The notes beneath the pieces are model-generated. The model had not been told where the DNA came from and did not search any database. It saw only the letters and a program-made list of their open reading frames with translations. The position numbers were made by a program, and so were the translations under genes. Positions 9,918 through 19,564 of a stretch of DNA of 64,000 nucleotides are shown here, piece by piece. The first letter of the stretch is position 1. Each line of letters starts with the position of its first letter. The stretch is from assembly GCA_938039675.1 (NCBI GenBank), contig CALHUI010000007.1:310001-374000 (forward strand). Direction: 5' to 3'. This DNA is from an uncultured Cytophagales bacterium (GTDB lineage: Bacteria > Bacteroidota > Bacteroidia > Cytophagales > Thermoflexibacteraceae).

Positions 9918-11321
9918 TTATACTTCGCGGGCATCTTTCTTGAAAAGGCTGGCTGTCAGTACAGCCTCGCATACAAGGCTGCCGGCCACAAATGCCTGTC
10001 CTTTCATCTTGAAGATGCCGCGTTTGATAGGTGCGGTCAGCTCGCAGCGAATGACAAGCGTATCGCCGGGAAGCACCATTTTCTTAAATCGGCACTCGTC
10101 TATGCCTAAGAAATAAGTCCAATAATTGTTAGGTTCATCTACGGTGCTGAGCGCAAAAATACCACCTGTTTGTGCCATCGCTTCAATTTGAAGCACACCC
10201 GGCATAACAGGGTTGCCGGGGAAGTGCCCTTGGAAGAATGATTCGTTCATTGTGATGTTTTTTACGCCGATAACAGACTTGTCGTCCAAGTGGATGATTT
10301 TGTCTATCAGCAGCATGGGGTAGCGATGCGGTAGCTTTTGGGTAATCTGATTGATGTTCAGGATAGGCGTAGTGGCAGGGTCGTAAGCAGGTGCTTGGTC
10401 GGGCTGTATTTTCTTCATTGCCCGCTTAATCTTGCGTGCAAATGCCACGTTTGCCGCATGTCCGGGGCGCGCAGCAAGGATTTGTGCACGGAGCGGCTTG
10501 CCTACCAGCGCCAAATCGCCTACCAAGTCCAGCAGTTTATGGCGGGCCGGTTCGTTTTTGTAGCGCAGTTCAATATTGTTCAGGATGCCTTCCTGCTTAA
10601 CTTCTACTTTGTCTTTGTTGAAAAGTTTTGCCAAATGGTCTAATTCCTCATCCTTAACAACTCTGTCCACAATCACGATGGCATTGTTCAGGTCGCCGCC
10701 TTTGATGAGGTTGTTTTTGTGCAGCATTTCGAGCTCGTGCAGAAAGCAGAACGTACGGCAAGAAGCAATTTCATCGGCAAACTGGCTGATGTCGTTCAGG
10801 TAGGCGTGTTGGCTGCCCAGTACGGGTGAGTTGTAATCAACCATTACCGTCAGGCGGTAGTCGTGCAGTGGCAGTGCTGCCAGTTCAATATTGCGCTCCG
10901 GCTCGGAATAAAAAATACCGCTTGGCACATCAAAGAAATCGCGCATGACATTCTGTTCTTCCAGACCCGCCTCGCGCAGTTGCTCGATAAACTGAATAGA
11001 GCTGCCGTCCATAATTGGTGGCTCGGGTCCGTCTATCTGAATCAGCACGTTATCTATTTGCATACCTACCAGAGCTGCCAGCGTATGCTCAACGGTATTA
11101 ATACGTGCTCCGCTTTGCTCTATGGTTGTGCCGCGCGATACATCTACCACAAGGTCTGCATCTGCATCTACGGTGGGCATTCCGGGCAGGTCGGTTCGCT
11201 GGAATTTGATACCGTGCCCCGGCCTTGCTGGAAGGAAGGTCATATTAGACATAACACCTGTGTGAAGCCCAACACCTGAAACAGTTACTGATTTTTTAAT
11301 CGTATGTTGTCTGGTTTCCAT
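9918..11321 (-). CDS. Bifunctional UDP-3-O-acyl-N-acetylglucosamine deacetylase / 3-hydroxyacyl-ACP dehydratase (LpxC-FabZ fusion)
   Basis: METRQHTIKKSVTVSGVGLHTG (LpxC) followed in one frame by INQITQKLPHRYPMLLIDKII...FFQGHFPGNPVMPGVLQIEAMAQ (FabZ). The track ORF starts further upstream inside lpxD; METRQ is the better start. Confidence 0.95.
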   Translation of the reverse strand: METRQHTIKKSVTVSGVGLHTGVMSNMTFLPARPGHGIKFQRTDLPGMPTVDADADLVVDVSRGTTIEQSGARINTVEHTLAALVGMQIDNVLIQIDGPEPPIMDGSSIQFIEQLREAGLEEQNVMRDFFDVPSGIFYSEPERNIELAALPLHDYRLTVMVDYNSPVLGSQHAYLNDISQFADEIASCRTFCFLHELEMLHKNNLIKGGDLNNAIVIVDRVVKDEELDHLAKLFNKDKVEVKQEGILNNIELRYKNEPARHKLLDLVGDLALVGKPLRAQILAARPGHAANVAFARKIKRAMKKIQPDQAPAYDPATTPILNINQITQKLPHRYPMLLIDKIIHLDDKSVIGVKNITMNESFFQGHFPGNPVMPGVLQIEAMAQTGGIFALSTVDEPNNYWTYFLGIDECRFKKMVLPGDTLVIRCELTAPIKRGIFKMKGQAFVAGSLVCEAVLTASLFKKDAREV

Positions 11322-11326
11322 TTCAT

Positions 11327-12373
11327 TTATTCCTGAGACTTGTTCGCAATTGTTTTTTCTATTGCATCTAATCGCTTTACCATTTCGGGCAGCTTTTTGA
11401 ATACGGCAAAAGAGCGCATATAGTCTTTTACGTCTATCACTGGCGAGCCTACCAATACCTGATTTTCTTCTTTGATACTTTTCATTACGCCTGCCTGTGC
11501 GCCAATGTTCGTGCGGTTGGCAACTTTGATATGACCTGCAAAGCCTACTTGTCCGGCTATCATGCAATTTTCACCGATTTCGGTAGAACCGGAAATACCT
11601 GTTAATGAAGCTATTACTGTATTTTTCCCGATTTTGACGTTGTGTGCTACCTGAATCAAGTTATCGAGTTTTACACCGCTGTGGATGATGGTTTCGCCCA
11701 TCGTAGCGCGGTCTATCACCGTATTTGCCCCAATGTCCACGTTATCTTCAATCACAACGCTGCCTACTTGCGGAACGGCTACATAGGTGCCGTCGGCCTG
11801 TGGAGCAAAACCAAAACCATCGCTGCCGATAACTGCGCCCGAGTGAATAGTGCAGTTGTTGCCAATGGTGCAGTTGTGATAAATTTTAGCACCTGCATAA
11901 ATGATAGTATTGTCGCCGATAATGGTGTTGTCGCCAATATGCACTTGCGGGTAAATTTTTACACTTCTGCCAATTTTTACGCCATGCCCGATGTAGGCAA
12001 ATGCACCTACGTACACATCGCTGCCTATTTGTGCGGAAGGGGCAATGTAGCTGGGTTGTTCAATGCCTATCTTCACGCCTGAGGCCTGCATCAGTTTTTG
12101 GTATTCGCTCAAAAGTTGGCTGAATGCCACATAGGCATCATCTACCCGAATAAGTGTAGCACTGATTTTCTTTTTAGGGACAAAATCTTTATTGACTATG
12201 ATGGCAGCGGCTTCGGTGGTATAGGCATAAGGTTCGTAAAGCATGTTAGCTAAAAATACAATATCGGTTGCGGTAGCTTCCTGTATTTTGGCTAATCCCT
12301 TGATGATGCGCCGGCTATCGCCTTCTATCTCTCCGTTCAATAATCCGGCTACTTGTTGTACCGTGAATTCCAT
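11327..12373 (-). CDS. lpxD: UDP-3-O-(3-hydroxymyristoyl)glucosamine N-acyltransferase
   Basis: Hexapeptide repeats; HSGAVIGSDGFGFAPQADGTYVAVPQVGSVVIEDNVDIGANTVIDRATMGET. Confidence 0.96.
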   Translation of the reverse strand: MEFTVQQVAGLLNGEIEGDSRRIIKGLAKIQEATATDIVFLANMLYEPYAYTTEAAAIIVNKDFVPKKKISATLIRVDDAYVAFSQLLSEYQKLMQASGVKIGIEQPSYIAPSAQIGSDVYVGAFAYIGHGVKIGRSVKIYPQVHIGDNTIIGDNTIIYAGAKIYHNCTIGNNCTIHSGAVIGSDGFGFAPQADGTYVAVPQVGSVVIEDNVDIGANTVIDRATMGETIIHSGVKLDNLIQVAHNVKIGKNTVIASLTGISGSTEIGENCMIAGQVGFAGHIKVANRTNIGAQAGVMKSIKEENQVLVGSPVIDVKDYMRSFAVFKKLPEMVKRLDAIEKTIANKSQE

Positions 12374-12426
12374 TTATATTCAGACACTTAGATGTGTGCT
12401 TAAAAAAATTTTACAAAGATAAACTT

Positions 12427-13656
12427 TTATTTAGGATGGCATAGAAAGTACTTCTTAACAATTTTTGTGAGTGCCTTGATGTTGGGTAAATCGGAGGCTT
12501 CGGCAACATCTTTCAGTTCGCCGCGCCTTGTGGCAATCAGAATCCCCTCGTCTTTGGGTTGGTAAGCTGCATTGGTCAGTTTGCCGTAGGTAACAAAGTA
12601 TTCCGCATCGGCAAGGCTGATGCCCAATTCCTGTGCCCATTTTTTGCGCTCGGCTTTCATCTCTGCTTCGGGGATTTTCTCATCGCCCATGCGCACTTTG
12701 TAGAGCTTGCGGTTGAGCAGCATGTTGCTCAGGCGCGAAAGCACGGCATCGGATTCATACTGCCACATTTTGATACAAGCCCAGATGTCGTGGTCGTCCA
12801 GCAAGGCAAAGGCTTCTGCATATTTTTCGTGGCTTGTAAATATTTCCCAACTGACGCTTGTTTCAAAAAACAGGCGCAGCGCAGGGCTTGCAAACACGGG
12901 CTTTCCTTCTGTAAATAACTTTCGGGCGCGGCGGATGGCTTGGATGAGCATTTGCTCGGTGCTTACTGTGGTTTTGTGCAAGTACACCTGCCAATACATC
13001 AGCCGGCGCGCTACCAGAAAGTTCTCGATGCTGTAAATGCCTTTTTCCGCCACTACGAGCTTGTCGTCTGCCACGTCCAGCATCTTGATGATGCGCTCGG
13101 GATTGATTGCACCTTCCTGTACGCCCGTAAAGAAACTGTCGCGCTGCAGGTAGTCCAGTCTATCCATATCTAACTGACTGGAAACCAGTTGATGGAAGAA
13201 TTTGCGCGGATAAGTTCCGTTGAAAATCTGAATTGCCAACGAAAGTGCCCCGTCCATTTCCCGATTGAGCCGCTCAATCATGAGCAGGGAAATGTCTTCG
13301 TGGTGCACGTTGTCTAAGAGGGCGGTTTCTAAGGCATGAGAAAACGGCCCGTGCCCGATGTCGTGCAGCAATATGGCAGCTAATGCAGCTTCGTATTCTG
13401 CATCCCAGATGTAGTGCCCTTTGGCGCGGAGGTTGTCTAAGGCGAGTGTCATCAGGTGCATAGCTCCCAGCGCGTGGTGAAAGCGGGTGTGAATAGCACC
13501 GGGATAGACCTGTTCGGTCAGACCCAGCTGCTTGATGCGGCGCAGGCGTTGAAACCATGGGTGGTTAATCAGGTCAAACACCAACCTGTTGGGGATGGTA
13601 ATAAATCCGTGCACAGGGTCGTTGATGATGGTTTTGCGGCGTAGTTGTGCTGTCAT
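12427..13656 (-). CDS. SAMHD1-like / COG1078-type HD-domain phosphohydrolase
   Basis: IINDPVHGFITIPNRLVFDLINHPWFQRLRRIKQLGLTEQVYPGAIHTRFHHALG...AAILLHDIGHGPFSHALE: H...HD metal site. Confidence 0.88.
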   Translation of the reverse strand: MTAQLRRKTIINDPVHGFITIPNRLVFDLINHPWFQRLRRIKQLGLTEQVYPGAIHTRFHHALGAMHLMTLALDNLRAKGHYIWDAEYEAALAAILLHDIGHGPFSHALETALLDNVHHEDISLLMIERLNREMDGALSLAIQIFNGTYPRKFFHQLVSSQLDMDRLDYLQRDSFFTGVQEGAINPERIIKMLDVADDKLVVAEKGIYSIENFLVARRLMYWQVYLHKTTVSTEQMLIQAIRRARKLFTEGKPVFASPALRLFFETSVSWEIFTSHEKYAEAFALLDDHDIWACIKMWQYESDAVLSRLSNMLLNRKLYKVRMGDEKIPEAEMKAERKKWAQELGISLADAEYFVTYGKLTNAAYQPKDEGILIATRRGELKDVAEASDLPNIKALTKIVKKYFLCHPK

Positions 13657-14456
13657 TGACCGTCTTTATCGTCTTTGAGGCGGGCTTTCAGTTCTGCCAG
13701 TTCGTTGCCGAAGGGTGCGTTTGCATCCGGTTCGGCCTGAGGGCGCTCGGGTGTAGCCTGTACCTGTGATTTGAGCCTTTGGAGGTCGTTGTGTACGGAG
13801 TCTTTGCTGTCTAAGCCCAAAATGCGGTCAATTTCAGCATCCAGCGAGGTTTGGCTGTTGGATAGCTGATGGTAGGCATCTGCCATGGCTTCCTGCTCAG
13901 TTACTTTTTCTTTGAGGTTGTCCAACAAGGCAAGCGTACCTTGTGCGTCGGTGCGGGAGAGGCGTTCTTGCAGCGAGCGTGTTGCCTGACTTACCTGTAC
14001 CCGTGCTTTGAGTGTTTTTATTTCACCTTCCCACTGGTCTATTTGCATTTTGAGCTGCATAGTTTGCTTCTCTAATTGCTTAACCATCTGCTCGTAGGTT
14101 TGCAGCCCTTTTTCGCCCGACTGCACGCGGCGCATGATTTCGTCTTTCTTCATCAGCGCTTGGGTTGCCAGCCGGTCGGCTTCGGCTTCTGTTATTAGGC
14201 CGTCGCGGGCTTTTTCCAGCAAAAGAATGGCTTTGCGCTCATATTCGTTGGCAGTGCGCTTTTGGGCATCGCTTTCATGTTTGGCGCGGATGTAAATGGC
14301 TTTTACTTCTGCAAGGCTTTTCAGGCTTTCGCTCAGGTCGCCTTTCAGGTCGCGTATATTTTGCTCGGCGAGCAGGATGGGGTCTTCTGCCTGTTCAACT
14401 TTTTTTCCCACAAGGGCTTTTATCACGCGGATGATGCGGGCTAACAGTTCATTCAT
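13653..14456 (-). CDS. PspA/IM30 (Vipp1) family membrane-remodelling protein
   Basis: MNELLARIIRVIKALVGKKVEQAEDPILLAEQNIRDLKGDLSESLKSLAEVKA... coiled coil with AEDP motif. Confidence 0.85.
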   Translation of the reverse strand: MNELLARIIRVIKALVGKKVEQAEDPILLAEQNIRDLKGDLSESLKSLAEVKAIYIRAKHESDAQKRTANEYERKAILLLEKARDGLITEAEADRLATQALMKKDEIMRRVQSGEKGLQTYEQMVKQLEKQTMQLKMQIDQWEGEIKTLKARVQVSQATRSLQERLSRTDAQGTLALLDNLKEKVTEQEAMADAYHQLSNSQTSLDAEIDRILGLDSKDSVHNDLQRLKSQVQATPERPQAEPDANAPFGNELAELKARLKDDKDGQ

Positions 14457-14827
14457 TTGCCAAATTTTTTCTCCAAGTAGCTGTATGCAATATTAATGCG
14501 TTGTATGATTTCTATGGCAGTTTTTTGTTTGTCCGGTTCGTTAGGGAAGCGGTCGGGATGATATTTTTTTACCATTAGCTTGTAGGCAGCCTTAATTTGC
14601 TCAAAAGTAGCCCCGGGTTGTACTTCCAGCGCCTGATAGTAGCCCAATTCTTCGGCAGAGTAGGCGGGTGGCGGAGGGGTTTGCTCATAAGTGGGTTCGG
14701 CGGCCGCTTTCCGCATTTGTTCTTGGTATTGTCTGTACAGTTCGCGCTCCAGCGAGTCCATCTGCGGTTCTTGCGACAGGGCATCCCCTATATTGGCGCG
14801 AATGATTTTAAAAATGCGGTCAAGCAT
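14453..14827 (-). CDS. J-domain protein with C-terminal J domain and amphipathic N-terminus
   Basis: YYQALEVQPGATFEQIKAAYKLMVKKYHPDRFPNEPDKQKTAIEIIQRINIAYSYLEK (HPD motif); N-terminus MLDRIFKIIRANIGDALSQ. Confidence 0.88.
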   Translation of the reverse strand: MLDRIFKIIRANIGDALSQEPQMDSLERELYRQYQEQMRKAAAEPTYEQTPPPPAYSAEELGYYQALEVQPGATFEQIKAAYKLMVKKYHPDRFPNEPDKQKTAIEIIQRINIAYSYLEKKFGK

Positions 14828-14849
14828 GGTTTTTTAAGTCAAGAATTTT

Positions 14850-17800
14850 TTACTGAATCTCCTCCTCATCTGTCGGAATGTATATCCGGCTGTCGCGGTA
14901 AGGGATAACAGATTTATCTTTCTGTTTGGATTTACGACGTTTCTTTCCAAAAAGTTCCAATACATGGTTGAAACTTCGGGTGTACATCATGCTTGCGCCT
15001 GTGGTGGCGTTTGCACCCAATAGGGCAGCATTGAACGTATTGGAAATATTGCGGCGATACATTTTCATGCGGACCCTGCCGTCTTGTGTGAGCAAGTATT
15101 CTACCGTCCAGTCGCCGGCGATGCTGCTGATGTTGGCCTGATTTTGCACGTTGGTAAAACTGCCGTCGCGGGTGATGCGCATCCGACCGTTCATAAAGCT
15201 GTACGACAAGCGCAGTTGCATGGTATTCAGCGCATTGGCATCAAATCCGTTGAGGTCTATATCCACCTCCAAATTATCATCTACTTGCGACATCCACGCA
15301 CTTAGCTGGTTGGTAATCAGTTCGCTAAGGCTATTACCCGCCGACTGCCCAATGCCCTCAAAGGCATTTTCGGGCAATAGTTTCCGCAACATGAGCAGGC
15401 TGAATACCTGCTTTTGGAGTTCCTGCTCATCGCCTGCCAGCCTTGCCTTAAATGCGGCGATATAGGTTTCTAACGAAATGGGTACGCCACCGGCAACGAT
15501 AGTGCGCGGATAGTCAAAAAATACGACGTCATATTTGATGAGGGGTTTCAACAATTCGCCGGTCAGGAACAAATCTACCCGCACGGGATAGCGACGTTTC
15601 AGCTCGGGGCGGTTCAGCGTGGCACTGTCTAACTGCGCACCCGATAGAATGGGAGCGAGCGCTACCTTTTGGTCGTAGGAAGCAGTGATGTTCATTTTAC
15701 CCTTAAACGGGTCGCCGTTCCATGTAATACTGCTGCCTTGATTGATGTCAAAAGACTTATTGAACAGGTTTTGGAAAGTGAATGTATAAGACCCCTTCAC
15801 AATTTCTACGTTGCCAAACATGGTGAAGTCGCCTTTGGTATCTAAGTCCATCTTCAACTTGCCTCGTGCATTGCCGCGGATAATATCGCCTGCTTTGCGG
15901 TCAAGGATAATTTCCATGTAGGCATCGGGGGTGATGTCCAGATTGAGGGAAATTACCAATTTGGACAAATCCAGCGCACGTTGGGTTTGTAGTTCGGCAA
16001 CTACGGTATCTTCCACTGCTGTGTCGGGTTTTAGCGATACAAAGCGGATGAAGTTTTTTTCCTCGGCACTTGCATAGCCGTCTAAGGGCATAAAAATGCG
16101 CGTTCCCCGTTCACTGGTTGCATTTACGGTAATTTTCAGATTTTCGGGCGGCCCGAAAATTTCCATTCTGCCCGTTCCGATGGCTGTTCCGTAGTACAGC
16201 GCATCTTCGGCCTGTTGGGTGTCTAATACTTTAAAGCGGCGGAAATCGCTTGTTACGTCTATGATAAAATTTGTAAAGCCGTAGTGATAAACGCCACCAT
16301 CTATAAATGCTACGTTTTGTTCGTCATCGCGCAGGCGCAGTCGCTTTACAGCAATGCGGTCGTCATCAAAGAGGATTCTGTCATCAAAAAAATAGGTGGT
16401 GTTCAGGTAATTAACCTTAAATCGGCCGCCTGTAACAAATACCTCTCCCGAAATCTGCGGTGCATCTGCCTGCCCGTACACGCGCAGTTTGCCTTCTGCC
16501 CTGCCGCCCATATTGGAAGCTATTTCCGAAAGGAATGATTCCAGCACGTTAATTTCGGTTTGTTTCAGGTCAATATTCAAGTCCAGTTTATTGTCGGACT
16601 GCTTGTAAGTGCCGTTGAGCAATAAAACTTCGCGGCTGTCGCGCAGCATCCGCGACTCCATGGCAAGCGATTGCGTCTCCTGATTCCACTTTACAAAGTT
16701 GCGGATTTCGCCCAAGAGGAATCCTTCCATTTTAACGTTGTGCGCAAATACAAATCCGTTGGCCTGAATTTGATGGTAGAGGTCTTTCAAAAACACTTTG
16801 CCATCGGCTTCGCCCTCTATTTTTTTGCCGACAAAGTTGCTGAGCAGTTCTATGCCTATGCGCCTGATTTCTACTTCCAGCGTAGTTTCCGGGTCTTCCG
16901 AAATGCCGCCTTTTACGCTGATAAAGCGCTGGCCGTCAGAAAAGTAAAAATCCTTAACGGCTATTTCGCGCCTCTGAATGGTAACGGTTGCCGTGTCGGT
17001 GTTTTCCCATTTGCGGTTGCTGAGTATGGCAAAAGACGGATGAAACGCTGCCATGTAGCGTTTTTCGGGAAGGAAGCGGAAGTCGCCGTTGATAGCGCCG
17101 TAGTCGTCGGAATGAGCAGCCTTTGCCGATAGCTTATAAGCTATTTTGTCGCGCAGCCATTCGGCATCTGTCCGCAAATTTTGCAACAGCGTATCTGTCT
17201 GTCCGCGCTCGGCTGTTTGGTTGAGGTAGGCGGCCTGTATGTTCAGCTTGGCACTGATTTGGTTAGCATCTGTAAGTTTTACCGTTTGGTAGGCTGCGGC
17301 TATTTTCTTTAAAAAGAAGCTGCCATAGCGCAAGGTGTCGGTAGAAAGCGAAACATCAAAATCTTTGGTTTCGCCGCTGCGAAATTGTCCTTTCAGCTCT
17401 GTGTTGCGGGCAATGTAAAAATCAGGTACGAAAATTTGTATAAACGGGCTCAGATTTTTAAGGCGAATCAGGTAATCTACTACATAAGGCTTTTCAACAA
17501 TCGGCTTGCGGGCTTTGAGTTTTTTTGCCAGTTTTTCGCTGTAATATTTTTCTATTACCTCGCGGTCGTTGCCAATGTAGAGCATGTATTCATCTATCAG
17601 TCTGCTCAGCTCATCAATGGTGGTCGAGGGTTGAAAATTACCCTCCGACTCGAGGTCTATCAGGTCGGAGCGGATATAGAAAGTGCGCACTGCGCCATTG
17701 CGTTCCGAATGGAAGTTGAGCGTATCAAAAAGAATATCCTTTTTGTCGTAAGCAAAGTAGAAACCGTCGAGCCTGATATCACCCGTGAGGTTGTCTAAGG

Positions 17801-19490
17801 TCAGGCCTTTGAAATTGCAGTCTATACCGGCGCGAGTAACCAAGGGTTTGTCGGTAAGGTTGAGTTTTTCTAAATCTGCTTTTTGTAATGAAGCTTTCAG
17901 GCGAATCACACTGTCTTTCAGATTCACCTCTCCCGAGCCGTCAAAAGTAAAGTTGGGGTCATTTACTTTCAAATAACCTTCGGCAATGCCTTTTTTGAGG
18001 AAAACATCGGTTTGAATGTTTTTGTAGTTGTAACCGCGAAGCCCCAAGCGACCGATTTGTCCTGCAATGTCGGTTTCCATTTCGTCAATGGAAAAGCCTT
18101 TCCCTTTGATGCTCACATCTGCATCTATCAGCCCCAGCAGGGAAACCTCTGCCACCTGCCCCAAATGGAAGCCTTTTGTAATAATTTGCCCGCTGTATGA
18201 CTTTTGGTCTAATTTCAGGTTAATATCGGGTTTAATCATCCCCAGTGCGGTTTCAAACTGACCGCGTGCTACAAAATCGTTTACATAGCCAACAAATTGC
18301 CCGTTAAAGCGTACAGTTCCGAATTTTTGCACCGTAGCAAAATTTTCTTCCGACAGAAACGGCTTTACGTCGTTCATATCCAACTGCGACTGCCGGAACC
18401 GGAACTGCATCAGGGTTTGGTCGGTTTCGGGCAGTCCGTCAAAAGACAGGTTGCCGTTTATGTTGGTGCTCTTTCCGAAATACAGGCGCATATTGCGCAT
18501 GTTCAGGCGGCTAACGTGCCCGTCAATGCTGCCGCTGATATTGGCACTGATGCCCCAACTTTTCAGTGAAGGGGCAAAATGTGCAATGTCGTCCGTATGC
18601 AAGGTAGTAGAGTCCAGCACGGCATTGATTCGTACCCGGTTGTTGAAGTCGTCCATTGCATTGGGGGTGTCGTAGGTAAGCGATATGCGGCGGCGCAAAT
18701 AACTTTTCCCGATGTGGATATCTAAGTCATCAAAGAAAATACCCTTGTTGCAATAGAGAAAATACGTATTGAAACGGTGAATAGGCCAGTCCAAAGCCAA
18801 CTCATGTCCCGACAAATCTTTGATTTTCAGCAAAATAGTATCTTGCACACTGATAAAATCGCGTATTTCGCCATTGATTTTGTCTAAGACAAAGTGGTAA
18901 TAATCAAACTCGTCTTTGCCTGTGCCGGCATCTTTTTGCGGGCGGTTATAGCCAAAAGTGCAGTTGTTCAAAACAGCTCTTTCAATAATAAACTTGGCCG
19001 TAGAAGGTGTTGTATCGGGCTTGCCGCTGCTGAAAGCAGCAATCAATTCGTTGATATTCAGTTCGCCGTCTTTGCCGTCCGAAATCAGATGGAAGGCTAC
19101 GCTGTCTAATCGGGCGCGGTTCAATACAATTTCTTTGCCTTCTATCAGTGCCATTAAGTCGTAGTCCACTCCCAACTCGGAGGCTGCAATCATTACGGCA
19201 CCGGCACGGTCTTTCACAAGCACGCCGCGCAGTACGACATTGTCTAACCAACGGATAGCCAAGCGGTTGATGCGCATTTCAAAACCTGTCATATCGCTCA
19301 GGTAGCGCGTAGCATGTCCGCCCAACCATGTTTGCACAGTAGGAAACTGCAAACCCAGCAACAGCAGCAATGCCAAACTGACCAATGTAAAAAAAGTGCT
19401 TACCATGCCTCTCAATACACGGCGCAACAGGCTTTTTCTCGGTGTTTCGGGTAATGCCGCCTCGGGCGATATTTCTTTATTGACCTCCAT
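14850..19490 (-). CDS. Translocation and assembly module TamB (DUF490) / AsmA-like protein
   Basis: 1546 aa, single N-terminal TM, AsmA-like beta repeats, C-terminal DUF490 signature (GGVPISLETYIAAFKARLAGDEQELQKQVFSLLMLRKLLPE... LSYSFMNGRMRITRDG). Confidence 0.88.
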   Translation of the reverse strand: MEVNKEISPEAALPETPRKSLLRRVLRGMVSTFFTLVSLALLLLLGLQFPTVQTWLGGHATRYLSDMTGFEMRINRLAIRWLDNVVLRGVLVKDRAGAVMIAASELGVDYDLMALIEGKEIVLNRARLDSVAFHLISDGKDGELNINELIAAFSSGKPDTTPSTAKFIIERAVLNNCTFGYNRPQKDAGTGKDEFDYYHFVLDKINGEIRDFISVQDTILLKIKDLSGHELALDWPIHRFNTYFLYCNKGIFFDDLDIHIGKSYLRRRISLTYDTPNAMDDFNNRVRINAVLDSTTLHTDDIAHFAPSLKSWGISANISGSIDGHVSRLNMRNMRLYFGKSTNINGNLSFDGLPETDQTLMQFRFRQSQLDMNDVKPFLSEENFATVQKFGTVRFNGQFVGYVNDFVARGQFETALGMIKPDINLKLDQKSYSGQIITKGFHLGQVAEVSLLGLIDADVSIKGKGFSIDEMETDIAGQIGRLGLRGYNYKNIQTDVFLKKGIAEGYLKVNDPNFTFDGSGEVNLKDSVIRLKASLQKADLEKLNLTDKPLVTRAGIDCNFKGLTLDNLTGDIRLDGFYFAYDKKDILFDTLNFHSERNGAVRTFYIRSDLIDLESEGNFQPSTTIDELSRLIDEYMLYIGNDREVIEKYYSEKLAKKLKARKPIVEKPYVVDYLIRLKNLSPFIQIFVPDFYIARNTELKGQFRSGETKDFDVSLSTDTLRYGSFFLKKIAAAYQTVKLTDANQISAKLNIQAAYLNQTAERGQTDTLLQNLRTDAEWLRDKIAYKLSAKAAHSDDYGAINGDFRFLPEKRYMAAFHPSFAILSNRKWENTDTATVTIQRREIAVKDFYFSDGQRFISVKGGISEDPETTLEVEIRRIGIELLSNFVGKKIEGEADGKVFLKDLYHQIQANGFVFAHNVKMEGFLLGEIRNFVKWNQETQSLAMESRMLRDSREVLLLNGTYKQSDNKLDLNIDLKQTEINVLESFLSEIASNMGGRAEGKLRVYGQADAPQISGEVFVTGGRFKVNYLNTTYFFDDRILFDDDRIAVKRLRLRDDEQNVAFIDGGVYHYGFTNFIIDVTSDFRRFKVLDTQQAEDALYYGTAIGTGRMEIFGPPENLKITVNATSERGTRIFMPLDGYASAEEKNFIRFVSLKPDTAVEDTVVAELQTQRALDLSKLVISLNLDITPDAYMEIILDRKAGDIIRGNARGKLKMDLDTKGDFTMFGNVEIVKGSYTFTFQNLFNKSFDINQGSSITWNGDPFKGKMNITASYDQKVALAPILSGAQLDSATLNRPELKRRYPVRVDLFLTGELLKPLIKYDVVFFDYPRTIVAGGVPISLETYIAAFKARLAGDEQELQKQVFSLLMLRKLLPENAFEGIGQSAGNSLSELITNQLSAWMSQVDDNLEVDIDLNGFDANALNTMQLRLSYSFMNGRMRITRDGSFTNVQNQANISSIAGDWTVEYLLTQDGRVRMKMYRRNISNTFNAALLGANATTGASMMYTRSFNHVLELFGKKRRKSKQKDKSVIPYRDSRIYIPTDEEEIQ

Positions 19491-19564
19491 TTATTTGTTT
19501 CTATCACTTTTGCCACAGCAAATGTCAAGATTTTTACTCTTGAACCCTTTATTTAGGTTTACCG

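Noticed and set aside
9918-11567. N-terminal extension of the LpxC-FabZ ORF (MHDSRTSRLCRSYQ...)
   Set aside because: Runs into the end of lpxD and has no LpxC similarity; METRQHTIKKS at 11321 is the proper start.
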